Part shown: piece by piece, positions 53,848 through 62,304 of the stretch
Layout of the letters: each line of letters opens with the position of its first letter
Position numbering within the stretch: the first letter of the stretch is position 1
Assembly (NCBI RefSeq): GCF_018131015.1
Contig: NZ_JAFCJJ010000004.1
Span: forward strand, 1-64,000
Direction: 5' to 3'
DNA length: 64,000 nucleotides
DNA from: Bradyrhizobium diazoefficiens
GTDB lineage: Bacteria > Pseudomonadota > Alphaproteobacteria > Rhizobiales > Xanthobacteraceae
Notes under the pieces: model-generated
Told to the model about the DNA's origin: nothing
The model's database searches: none
The model's input: only the letters and a program-made list of their open reading frames with translations
Position numbers and translations under genes: made by a program

Positions 53848-54032
53848 TCTTACTGGCCTTAAATGGCAGGAAATGAAATAAGGCGTAGGAGCACAAGCTG
53901 CTCTCGCGATTTTGCCAAGCGCGTTTAGCAAGGTTCGAGAGAAAGTAGTGGGTGGCGACCAGTTTACCAGTGCGAGCCAAAAACGATTTCGCAATTTAAA
54001 CCCGAGCGCCCTCAGATCTGGGACTGACCAAT

Positions 54033-54878
54033 GTGAATCGGCCTGGTTACGTCAGTCGGATTTTATCCACAGAAGCGGGCTGGGTCTCCCGCAGCTTCTG
54101 GACGGATGTTCTCGTCCTGGTCCGGCAGCGCGGGCTCGCCTGGCAACTCTATCTTGCGGAGATGGCGGAGTTCCGCCGATCCTCCGGCCTCGGCCTGATC
54201 GCGCCCTTCGTCTCCGTCCTGGCACACGTGATTGTGCTCGGCTCGGTTATGGCGCTCGTCTTTGACGAGCAGATTGACGTCTTCCTACCTTTTTTTGCAG
54301 TCTCTTTCCCGATCTGGCAGTCGTTTTCGAACTTCATCTTGGAAGAGGCCTACGCCAATGAAAAGACGCACCGCCTTTTGGATTTCCCGCGCGTGTCGGG
54401 ATCGATCGTCCACCTGGTCGCCGGACTCTCCTTCGTCATCGCGCTACTGCTGCGGGCGGCCGCCGCGCTGCTGGTGATCGCCGCGATTAACCCAAACGTG
54501 CTGGTGCGGGCCGACTATCCAGCCGCCATCGCCGGCATCCTGCTGATGAGCGCTGTATTGATGGCGTGGGCGGTGCCAGTTGCCTACCTGTTCGACCGCT
54601 TCCGCTTGCTCCGGAGCTTCCTCAGCCAAATCCTGCTGGCCGTCTACATCATCACCCCCATCCTGTGGCAGCCGGACCGGCTCAAGTCCCATCGCTGGAT
54701 CATCGACTGGAATCCGATGTTCTATCTCATGGAACTAGTGCGCGGGCCGATGCTCGAGGAACGTCTCTCATGGACGGCGCTAGCGGTTTCCCTCGCACTG
54801 GGCGTCTTGGGGATATTAACATCATGGCTTCTGTTCTCGGCGAATCAGCGGCTCGTCATCTACCGATGGATGGCGTAG
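54033..54878 (+). CDS. ABC-2 type polysaccharide export permease (second exporter)
   Basis: A protein of 281 residues with about six hydrophobic helices and the FNFILEEAYANEKTHRLLDF-like start of an ABC-2 permease; QILLAVYIITPILWQP and WNPMFYLMELVRGPMLEE are the usual C-terminal motifs of KpsM/Wzm-type permeases. It is on the opposite strand from, and 17 kb away from, the rfb-wzm-wzt cluster, so it forms a separate exporter with the following ATPase. Confidence 0.85.
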   Translation: MNRPGYVSRILSTEAGWVSRSFWTDVLVLVRQRGLAWQLYLAEMAEFRRSSGLGLIAPFVSVLAHVIVLGSVMALVFDEQIDVFLPFFAVSFPIWQSFSNFILEEAYANEKTHRLLDFPRVSGSIVHLVAGLSFVIALLLRAAAALLVIAAINPNVLVRADYPAAIAGILLMSAVLMAWAVPVAYLFDRFRLLRSFLSQILLAVYIITPILWQPDRLKSHRWIIDWNPMFYLMELVRGPMLEERLSWTALAVSLALGVLGILTSWLLFSANQRLVIYRWMA

Positions 54879-55576
54879 CTCGAGTTCCTGCCGTCCGCAT
54901 CGTGGACGCGACAGTGGAGATCCCGTTGCGTGGCGTTTCCAATGCCTACGGCGTCACTGGGGACAGCCGTATCTACCGGCACGGCCGCCAACTCGTTCTG
55001 AGGGCATTGAGCGGCATCTCCCTCGAGATCGGGCGCGGTGAGCGCGTCGGCATTCTCGGCGCCAATGGTAGCGGCAAAACGACGCTGCTCCGTCTAATCG
55101 CCGGCATGCTGCCGGCGAGCTCGGGCGAGGTCGTGGTGACGGGCACGGTGAACGCGGTCATTGCAGCCGGCGCTGGCATTGTTCCCTCGCTGAGCGGGCG
55201 GCGCAACGCCGAGCTTCGCCATGCCCTGCTCGCGGTGCGGAGCCTAAGCGTCGATGATTATGTCGCCGACGTCGAGGCGTTCGCCGAGCTCGGAGCGTTC
55301 TTCAACCTGCCGATCGGCACCTACTCGCCTGGCATGCTCTCGCGGCTACAGTTCGCGATGAGCACTATCGTTCCAGCCGATATTCTGATCCTCGACGAAT
55401 GGCTCGGCGTCGCGGACCGCTCGTTCCAGGAGAAAGCGCACCACCGCCTCATGTCGCTGATCGATCGCAGCGAGGGATTTTTACTGGCCTCGCACGATGA
55501 CCACCTGCTGCGGACTATGACGCATAGGGTGATCACCCTCACTCGGGGGAGAATCCTGAGCGAGCCGCATGACTGA
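54824..55576 (+). CDS. ABC exporter ATP-binding protein (KpsT/Wzt-type, short form)
   Basis: About 250 residues from ATG 54824 (GGGGA upstream, overlapping the permease by 55 bases); ATG 54866 is the alternative (236 residues). Walker A GANGSGKTTLLRLIAGML, a variant signature TYSPGMLSRLQFAMS, Walker B ADILILDEWLGVAD with the catalytic Glu, and the switch His in LASHDDHLL. It lacks the carbohydrate-binding C-terminal domain of the other Wzt, so its cargo must be recognised otherwise. No glycosyltransferase is adjacent, so its substrate is unclear. Confidence 0.85.
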   Translation: MASVLGESAARHLPMDGVARVPAVRIVDATVEIPLRGVSNAYGVTGDSRIYRHGRQLVLRALSGISLEIGRGERVGILGANGSGKTTLLRLIAGMLPASSGEVVVTGTVNAVIAAGAGIVPSLSGRRNAELRHALLAVRSLSVDDYVADVEAFAELGAFFNLPIGTYSPGMLSRLQFAMSTIVPADILILDEWLGVADRSFQEKAHHRLMSLIDRSEGFLLASHDDHLLRTMTHRVITLTRGRILSEPHD

Positions 55577-55696
55577 AGTGCGTGGATCCTGGCCAGCGAT
55601 GTGGTCCTGAGGGCGGGGCACAGCGGGTAGAAAGTCTTCCACTTGGTGATCCAGTTGTGCGAGCCGTTCGTTCGTGTCCCAACAACTCCTGAGAAG

Positions 55697-56030
55697 ATGG
55701 GGCCAAGCAAGACGACGAACAAGTTTTCACTGAGGTGCGGGCCCCTGCGGTTCGAATGCTTCTGGATCACGCGCGTGAGCGCCCTTCGTGGTGGGCGGCG
55801 ATGACCTCGATTGCGGCCAAGATCGGTTGCATACCGCAAAAGCTTCATGACTGGTCAAGAAGGCCGAGATCGACAGTGGGTAGCGGCCCGGCGTTCCGCC
55901 CGACATGGCCGAGAAGCTTAAGGCGCTGGAACGGGAAAACCCTGAGCTTCGGCAGGCCATCGAGATCCTGCCAAGGCGAGCGCTTTTTTTCGATGGCGGA
56001 GCTCGACCGCCGGTCCGAGCCATGATCGCC
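55697..56030 (+). pseudogene. IS3-family transposase orfA remnant
   Basis: From ATG 55697 the frame reads MGPSKTTNKFS, then shifts near 55727 to VRAPAVRMLLDHARERPSWW and AAMTSIAAKIGCIPQKLHDW, then shifts again to MAEKLKALERENPELRQAIE and IL. This is an IS3 orfA (HTH then leucine zipper) with at least two indels; orfB is nearly absent. Positions 56031-56267 hold only further debris. Confidence 0.65.
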
Positions 56031-56267
56031 TCATTGACGATTACCGTGGGGCGCGCAAGATCAACAATGCGATCGCCGACGAAAGGTTGCAAGCCTTGCC
56101 CGGGCAGCATCGCGGCTGGGTAGCGGATAGCCACTGGCCCTGCACTGGCGTATTTTCAAATGGAGCACTGCGTCGACCTAAGCATCACTTCCACGAAGAT
56201 GGTCGTCGCTCTCGCCTACTAGTCTCGCACGGCAGATGGTCTTTTGCCTTGCACCCTTCTGCTCCCT

Positions 56268-57458
56268 TCATCGTTGTGGTGCCTGTTGGCTCAGGTCCAT
56301 AAGCGCTCTTCCTTGTTGCACGGTGAAGTTTGCGCCTTTGTGAGCCGGGTTTGCTGCCCACAGTTCACTCGCGATGGGCAGGGGCGAGATTTGGAGGTCC
56401 GCCCACCAAGCTCGCTCGTTTCCATGCCGATGGAGCGCCTGATGATGCGAGCGGCAGAGCGGCACGGTAAATTCGTCGCTGACTTTGCGGCCCAAAGCAC
56501 AGGATTGCGCGAATTTGAGGTGATGGGCATCCGCTGGCGTCTGTTTGCAAACCACACATGGCTGCCCGCGAACAAACAGCAGGTGGGCTTTGCTTCTCTT
56601 GCGCGGCGGTTCTTTAGGAAAGGCAAGCTCGTTCCGGGCTTCGATAGACGATTGGCTTTGGCTATTCTGAACGTTCTCCTCACCATCTTGGAGCGGCTCA
56701 GCCGCGGAGCGCGTAGTGATGTCCGTGTGCACATCTTGATTAGGTGTTATTTCCGCCTGAAGAGCGGCTTGTTCGAACCTGCGCCGATACGCGGCCTCCA
56801 CTTGATGGGCGTCAACTTCCGCCAGAGTGTTTTTGAGAGGAAGGCTGGCTTTAGCCCAAACCAAGAGGTCCTCGTCGTGTCGAATAGCCTCCAGCTGCGT
56901 CAGGAGCTGCTCGCGTAATTCCGCGGATGCATTTGGCGCCAGCATGGGTGCCCTGTTCAGTAGGCCCTTTGCTAGCTTTGCTTTCGGAGCTGCCGCCCCT
57001 TGTGGCTCTGCGGCTGGTGCCGGCCCGGCAACCATATCCGGAGCATCCAGGTCATCTTCCCCGGCGATCCCGACCAGTGCGAACAGGGCGTAGCGCCGTG
57101 CGTAGGTGAGGGCGGCCCCCATACGGTGCGGCGCTTCCACGTCCTTCGCAGCGCAGACTGGCAGATCGGAGGAGATCCATTCGCCGGAGGAGTGGGCAAG
57201 CAGTGTGGTCAGGTGGATTTGGCTCGTAGCTTGTTCGATCCGCGTGGTCTGGATCGTTGCGATTTCCTGGTGGCTCAGCGTCTTGCGGACGATATCGAGG
57301 CCGCTGGCGAGCGAGGCGTACCGGAATGTCCGGTCCTCCTCCCGCGGAAAGGGAGATCGGATCGTGGCGACCTGCGTTTTCTCCGGATTGGTGAGTCCGG
57401 CCTGTGCCCGGGCAAGGGCCGCAGCGATGGATCCGATGCGCTCGCTAGATTGATGCAT
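56268..57458 (-). CDS. ERF-family ssDNA annealing protein fused to HNH-like domain (copy 2)
   Basis: A protein of 396 residues, paralogue of 50386-51537. The ERF domain is close to identical ([20 protein letters not shown], then [40 protein letters not shown]). The linker differs more and is a little longer. The C-terminal HNH region keeps the same Cys/His pattern ([20 protein letters not shown] and [15 protein letters not shown]). The ATG overlaps the exonuclease gene by 14 bases, as in copy 1. Confidence 0.85.
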   Translation of the reverse strand: MHQSSERIGSIAAALARAQAGLTNPEKTQVATIRSPFPREEDRTFRYASLASGLDIVRKTLSHQEIATIQTTRIEQATSQIHLTTLLAHSSGEWISSDLPVCAAKDVEAPHRMGAALTYARRYALFALVGIAGEDDLDAPDMVAGPAPAAEPQGAAAPKAKLAKGLLNRAPMLAPNASAELREQLLTQLEAIRHDEDLLVWAKASLPLKNTLAEVDAHQVEAAYRRRFEQAALQAEITPNQDVHTDITTRSAAEPLQDGEENVQNSQSQSSIEARNELAFPKEPPRKRSKAHLLFVRGQPCVVCKQTPADAHHLKFAQSCALGRKVSDEFTVPLCRSHHQALHRHGNERAWWADLQISPLPIASELWAANPAHKGANFTVQQGRALMDLSQQAPQR

Positions 57459-58335
57459 GAGACCCCTCCATCGAAATAGCGTCGAAGCTAATCGCTCCCG
57501 TCTTAGAGCGCTTCGCACGAATTCCGTGGCCGATCGCTTCCTTGGCGTCTTCAGGGACGAGCTTCTTCAGCTCTGTCTTGGCAAGTTCGTGCTCTCCGTG
57601 TGCCGCGCGGGTCCGAAGATAGTTGGCGGCCAGATCGGCCCAGGAGTTGGACGAGGCCATGTCCACGATCTTGACGGCTTCTAGCCGCGGGCGCGGCGTC
57701 TCGATATTGAAAAGGGGGGGCGGCTCGCCGGTCTGAACGCAGCGCCAGAACTTCTTCTCGGCAGTGAGGAGCAGGTGCTGATAAAGCGGGTCAGCGTGAA
57801 CCTGGATCTCGACCCATTTGCCGCCGCCGGTGATGATGGAGAGCACTGCCGAGCGCGCCGCGATCACCCACATGTTGTGTTGCAGTTGGGCCATGTGCTT
57901 TTCGGCCGCTGCTTCCTCGGAGAAATTCCACGGCAGCATGAACTTGGCCTCATACACCGCCCCGGTCTGCTGAACGCGGCCGTCCAGCGTTGCTCCCATC
58001 CATTTGTGAACCGGGTGCCGGACTTTCCGCTGGACGTCCTCGACCGTGTGGCCGCTGGTGCGCTCGTACCAGGTCCGGTTGAGGTCTTCGGTGATGCTGC
58101 CGAGTTGGACAATCAGGTCTTGGCTTAGGTCCTGGGGTTCGATCTCGCCGCGCTTCTCGCGCCAGAGCCGGATCAGTTTGCCCTCATCGTCGCCCATAAT
58201 AATCCGAGCGTCCGATCCGCCGATAAAGGAGCGGCGTTCTGTGCGGATGTGAACTTTTGAGAAGGAACCGAGCTCAGTGCTTCGGGTGATACTAGGCACA
58301 GCTCCGCCGTTCACCGGAAAGGTGTTTTTCTGCAT
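57445..58335 (-). CDS. YqaJ-type exonuclease (copy 2)
   Basis: A protein of 296 residues, paralogue of 51521-52345 with a different N-terminus ([20 protein letters not shown]). AAAGGA lies before the ATG at 58335. The catalytic region is conserved: [63 protein letters not shown] identity is patchy, with stretches of more than 20 identical bases in the catalytic part. Confidence 0.85.
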   Translation of the reverse strand: MQKNTFPVNGGAVPSITRSTELGSFSKVHIRTERRSFIGGSDARIIMGDDEGKLIRLWREKRGEIEPQDLSQDLIVQLGSITEDLNRTWYERTSGHTVEDVQRKVRHPVHKWMGATLDGRVQQTGAVYEAKFMLPWNFSEEAAAEKHMAQLQHNMWVIAARSAVLSIITGGGKWVEIQVHADPLYQHLLLTAEKKFWRCVQTGEPPPLFNIETPRPRLEAVKIVDMASSNSWADLAANYLRTRAAHGEHELAKTELKKLVPEDAKEAIGHGIRAKRSKTGAISFDAISMEGSHASI

Positions 58336-58361
58336 TTCAGGGTCCTTTGATGCGGGTTGGA

Positions 58362-58424
58362 AAGGTTACACGAACAATGTAGTCTTGGTACTCTACGAAG
58401 TCAACATTAAAAATGTAAGGTTAC
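58362..58424. promoter_or_regulatory. Operator-like repeats between copy 2 exonuclease and XRE genes
   Basis: AAGGTTAC occurs at 58362-58369 and again at 58417-58424 (55 bases apart), and ACATT-AAA-AATGT is a perfect dyad at 58404-58416. These lie in the 96-base gap between divergent genes and could be sites for the small XRE protein. Confidence 0.4.
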
Positions 58425-58431
58425 TCTAAAA

Positions 58432-58671
58432 ATGACAATTTCGCCCGAGCAGTGCAGAGCGGCGCGCGGCTTATTGGGCTGGTCGCAGTCAGAGCTCTCG
58501 AAGGCTAGCGAAACGGCCACCAAGACGATCGCTGATTTTGAGAGGGGCGCTCGCGAGCCTTATGCGCGGACCTTAGCTGATGTAAAAGCCGCGTTCGAAA
58601 GAGCAGGCGTAGAATTCATTGCCGAGAACGGTGGAGGCCGGGGAGTCCGGCTTCGAAAATCGACTTGCTAG
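58432..58671 (+). CDS. Small XRE-family HTH regulator (copy 2)
   Basis: A protein of 79 residues: MTISPEQCRAARGLLGWSQS, then ELSKASETATKTIADFERGA, then AFERAGVEFIAENGGGRGVR. Same fold and tail as copy 1 but clearly diverged in the recognition helix, which suggests different operators. Divergent from the copy 2 exonuclease-ERF operon. Confidence 0.8.
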   Translation: MTISPEQCRAARGLLGWSQSELSKASETATKTIADFERGAREPYARTLADVKAAFERAGVEFIAENGGGRGVRLRKSTC

Positions 58672-59182
58672 TCTAGCGTCGCCATCGGGTAAACGGACGG
58701 TAGCGGTCCGGCTCCGGTCGCGGGCACAGGCCTTCAACAGCACGGTGGTCTGCCGGCGGACCGTCCGCTTGAGCTCGGCGAGCCCGTCCGGCGTCATCTC
58801 GTCCCATCCGGTCACTGTCTTTAGGTGATCGCGCGCGAAGTGATCGTCAGCAGTTGCCCTGTGAGCGTCGCCGCAACTAGCCGGGATTCATTCCCGTCCA
58901 TCCGAGAGATGCGCGCTACGATGGCCGCGCAACGGTCCTGCAGGCGCATGCCCAGCGAGTGCGGACGTCGGCTGGCGCGGCGGCCGTCTTGGATGACGTC
59001 CTGTTGGACGGCATTTTGAGCCGGGCGACGAAGAGCGCATGGCTCGCGGCATCCGGGATTTCAGAGCCGACGATCGCTGCTATTGGCGGTGCGCTCGGCT
59101 GCGTCTCGCGATGTCCTCAGGGTCTTGGGTGTGGAGAAGGTCGCTGTGCGGTTTTCTTTGGCATGTGTGAAACTGTTCCCGA
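58672..59182. other. Gap without supported gene
   Basis: Short frames only; no domain seen. Decayed coding DNA is likely. Confidence 0.3.
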
Positions 59183-59950
59183 TCAGCGCGTACTGACTAG
59201 GCGAGTAGCTTCCTCCGCCGTCAAGTAACCGGTACTCTTAGCCCCAATACTGTCCTGGTAACGGCGAATTGCGGCACGGGTCAACGGACCGAATTTCCCA
59301 TCGATGGGTCCTTGGTAGAATTTCATACCCTCCAGCATTTGTTGGATTTGTCGTCGATCCGCCTCGGACATTTGGCTCTCTGGAGGTAGAATTGTCCTCG
59401 GGGCTGGGGATGTTGCCGGGGCGGGCACTGAAGACCCTTTGTTTTCGGATGGAATGGCTGGCGACGGCGATGCCGCGGGTTGATTGGGCTGTGCCAGCAC
59501 CGTTGGGCTGCGTGGTTCTGCCGGTGCGGGAGCGGGTGGGGCCGTGGCTTGGCTTTGCGGTGGTGGTGGTGATGGTGCAGGCGCGGATGGCGCTGCGGCT
59601 TGGCTTTGTGGTGGTGGTGATGGTGCGGGCGCGGATGGCGCTGCGGCTTGGCTTTGTGGTGGTGGTGGTGATGGTGCAGGCGCGGATGGCGCTGCGTCTT
59701 GGCTTTGTGGTGGTGCTGATGGTGCAGGCGCGGATGGCGCTGTGGCTTGGCTTTGTGGCGGCGTCGAAGCTGGTTGGGGAGCCGGGGGCGCAGGCGGAGC
59801 AGTGGCCTGCGGAGCAACCGGGGGTGCGCCAGCCGAACCTGACGGGGCGTCGAGCTGCGAGTTTTCGCCCACCGCCCAATATGCTATGCTGGCCGCCGAA
59901 AGGGCGACTAGCGCGAAGGCAGCGAGTCCCAAGTTTGTTTTTATACTCAT
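59183..59950 (-). CDS. Proline-rich protein with C-terminal peptidoglycan-binding domain
   Basis: A protein of 255 residues. An N-terminal hydrophobic helix (LGLAAFALVALSAASIAYWA) anchors or exports it. Residues about 35-185 are a low-complexity Pro/Ala/Ser linker with four to five repeats (QSQAAAPSAPAPSPPP). Residues about 195-253 are a PG_binding_1 domain: MLEGMKFYQGPIDGKFGPLT, RAAIRRYQDSIGA, YLTAEEATRLV. It is likely an envelope protein that reaches the wall through the flexible linker. Flanked by decayed DNA. Confidence 0.8.
   Translation of the reverse strand: MSIKTNLGLAAFALVALSAASIAYWAVGENSQLDAPSGSAGAPPVAPQATAPPAPPAPQPASTPPQSQATAPSAPAPSAPPQSQDAAPSAPAPSPPPPQSQAAAPSAPAPSPPPQSQAAAPSAPAPSPPPPQSQATAPPAPAPAEPRSPTVLAQPNQPAASPSPAIPSENKGSSVPAPATSPAPRTILPPESQMSEADRRQIQQMLEGMKFYQGPIDGKFGPLTRAAIRRYQDSIGAKSTGYLTAEEATRLVSTR
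59535..59765 (-). repeat. Tandem 48-51-base repeats in the proline-rich linker
   Basis: About four units that each encode QSQ-[A/D]-[A/T]APSAPAPS followed by 2-4 prolines. Unit length varies by one proline codon, the hallmark of replication slippage. Confidence 0.65.
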
Positions 59951-60403
59951 CGCCAGTGTTCCTCCACCGACCCCAAGCCCACATATCTATGTCGCCGGCA
60001 GCGGCCCTTTAAGGTCCCCTTTTGAATTCGGTCTGCTGCCCTTTTTACCAAGGGGCCGCCTCAGAAAAGGGAACCGGTTTGGGAGCTCTTGAAGGAGCTC
60101 GACCTTGCATACTGTTCGCAAATGACGGAGATCGGGCAAAAACTCTTATTTTGAAGGCTCGGGTTGACAACGCACACGGATCCTTTGTCAATGGGCTCCT
60201 AAAGCAGTCGGGTATTTAATATTTGGTTGAGGGGTGATTGCTCGCTAAGCGTCTTATGAATGCCGGAGCTTCGTGAACCGTACCCGGCTGTCGCTCCACC
60301 GCGATATGAGCCCGCAGCTCTTCAGGGCGGCGGAGCGGGACTATGGCGGACGGGCATTCATTCAGGCCAGCATACAACGCTACCCGCGCAAGAGGGGCGG
60401 AAG
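59951..60403. other. Gap without supported gene
   Basis: No family-like frame. Upstream region of the proline-rich gene on the minus strand. Confidence 0.3.
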
Positions 60404-60523
60404 ATGATCGACGGCACGAAACCGCTTGAGTTTGCCGCCAGGGTTTTGTTTGCCGTCGCCATGACCGTGATTGTCGGTGCAGGAGCCTGCATTGCAATTG
60501 GATTCCTCGTCCGCGCATGGTGA
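60404..60523 (+). CDS. Single-membrane-span small protein
   Basis: A 39-residue frame starting MIDGTKPLEFAAR with a membrane segment (VLFAVAMTVIVGAGACIAIG) and a short basic end (FLVRAW). A GAGGGGCGG Shine-Dalgarno lies 4-10 bases before the ATG. Function unknown; small hydrophobic proteins of this kind are common in rhizobia. Confidence 0.45.
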   Translation: MIDGTKPLEFAARVLFAVAMTVIVGAGACIAIGFLVRAW

Positions 60524-60934
60524 TGCCGGTCGTATGACGATTAGATTCCTCGCAACGAATCGCTCTGCGCTTGCAGTCCTTAGGTCACGTGTGAACTCTG
60601 CCACGCCGCCAGCAGGACCGGCCGTGGTCTACGGCCGATGCGGGAGTGCGTTGAGCCGACCTTCGTTCCCACGGCGTAACGCCGCCATTTGATCAAAGGC
60701 GAACCTGCCGATGCCAACGTAAGTCGATGCCGTTTGCACGCCGCATCAAAAGCTCGCGCCGGCGCGGAGGCGCCGCATTTGCAATCACTCCCAACTCCGC
60801 GTCCACGGGGGCCTCCACGAGGCCTCTGGAAAGAAGCCTTGCTTTCCTCAGCCTACTGCGAATCAGCTAGTGGCTGGATCGAATAGGCCAACACAGGGGG
60901 CTGGAGCCGGAGCACGCTGCGTGACTAAACCGAA
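60524..60934. other. Gap without supported gene
   Basis: No recognisable coding or RNA feature. Confidence 0.3.
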
Positions 60935-61620
60935 GTGCGTAAATCTGTGCCGGAGGTGACACACCGGCGTTCTCGGCTACCGGCCGCGCTCAAACATGGT
61001 GCCTTCTCCTCAATCGAGCTGATGCCTTGGGAAGGTCCTGCTGCCCACGAGCAACTGCGGCAGGAGCTCCTGGAAGAACTCGAGCCCGAAGGCGCCCTGC
61101 AGCATGAGTGTGTGCACCTGGCGCAAGCAGCGCCTGCGTGAGAAGCGTAACGTGGAGGCGAGGGCGACCTGTTGCAGCCGCAGAACCGCGTCTTTGACCA
61201 GCAGCCGGAATCGCTCTTCGAGACCCGCCACGAGCAGAGGATGTATTCACTTGCAAAGCCGGCATCCGAGCGGACGTCCTCACCGCGCGATGACTATGAA
61301 CGGCTCCTGAATTTAGCTCCCGGCTAAGTCTCGACGCGAACCCGCGGTTTGGGAGCTTGAGATCGGCCTGTTGCCGCAGGAGTACAAGAGCCACCTTCAA
61401 ACCCACGTGCCGCAGGAGGAATTCGAGGCCGACCATCTCTGGATTATCGCACTTAAGAAGGAGCTGGTTGGCGTGGTCGAGAGTCCGCGAGCGTCGTCCG
61501 GACGACCGAACCTGCGGGCTGCTGCCGACTTGGTCGCGCCGGAATGGATTTGGCCATCGAGGAGCGCCTGGAGGCATATCAATCGCGCGCTCCGGCAGCT
61601 TTTTTGCAACGCAAAGCTAA
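60935..61620 (+). pseudogene. Conserved mobile-DNA protein, frameshifted
   Basis: The frame reads LKHGAFSSIELMPWEGPAAH, then EQLRQELLEELEPEGALQHE, then shifts near 61110 to TWRKQRLREKRNVEARA, and a later segment reads LPQEYKSHLQTHVPQEEFEA. This order resembles a widespread unnamed rhizobial protein with an N-terminal KHGA motif. At least two frameshifts occur. Function unknown. Confidence 0.45.
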
Positions 61621-62304
61621 TCTAGACCCCGACCGTCCAGAGATAGGGAAGCTTGGGATCAGTAACGCTGCAGACCCTCCAGCAACCACGCAGAGCGGAC
61701 CGTCGACGCGCCACTCGATGATGTTGCCAAGACGATCACCGTCTGTGCGATTGTGGGTGTGGGTAGCAACCGGCGGCCCGTCCCGCACAAAAGGACGACC
61801 CGCGCAATGCCGAAGTGCTCGCTCGCGGGCCCATCGGTCCCGGCCGAATAAGCGCGTCATACCCATCGGAATTGAACGTCTTAGTCGACGAGATTGCACG
61901 CGCCGCATCCAGACACTTCATCAGGATCCCGCGCTTCTCGTCATCTGATCTTCGCTGCCGTCGCCCAGCCGCCGACCTGCTCGACGAGCAGCGCAATGCG
62001 GTTTCCGCTGCGATCGCCAATGCCGGTCGCGACCGTGGTTCTGCAATGCTGGACCTGCACGCGTTCGGCTCGGCCAAGCGGGTCTCCATCGACTAGCGGT
62101 ATGGACGACATCGCGCGGTGGCCTGCGGCTGGTCCGACGTCAACCCGTGCAGACAGGAAAATCCCTTCTGACCAAGGTCTTCAGGACGGGTCTAACGCCC
62201 AGGTTGGAATTTGGGATGATTTTCACAGTATTGACGCTGTCTCCACTGATGATGTGTCGCGCGCGACGCGTCCGCCACGGCACTGATAAAGGGGCATTGC
62301 GACG
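61621..62304. other. 684-base gap before the acyltransferase
   Basis: No gene supported. Several short frames on both strands lack recognisable features. Confidence 0.3.

Noticed and set aside
59535..59765. Tandem repeats resembling a CRISPR array
   Set aside because: Contiguous proline-rich codon repeats with no spacers or cas genes.
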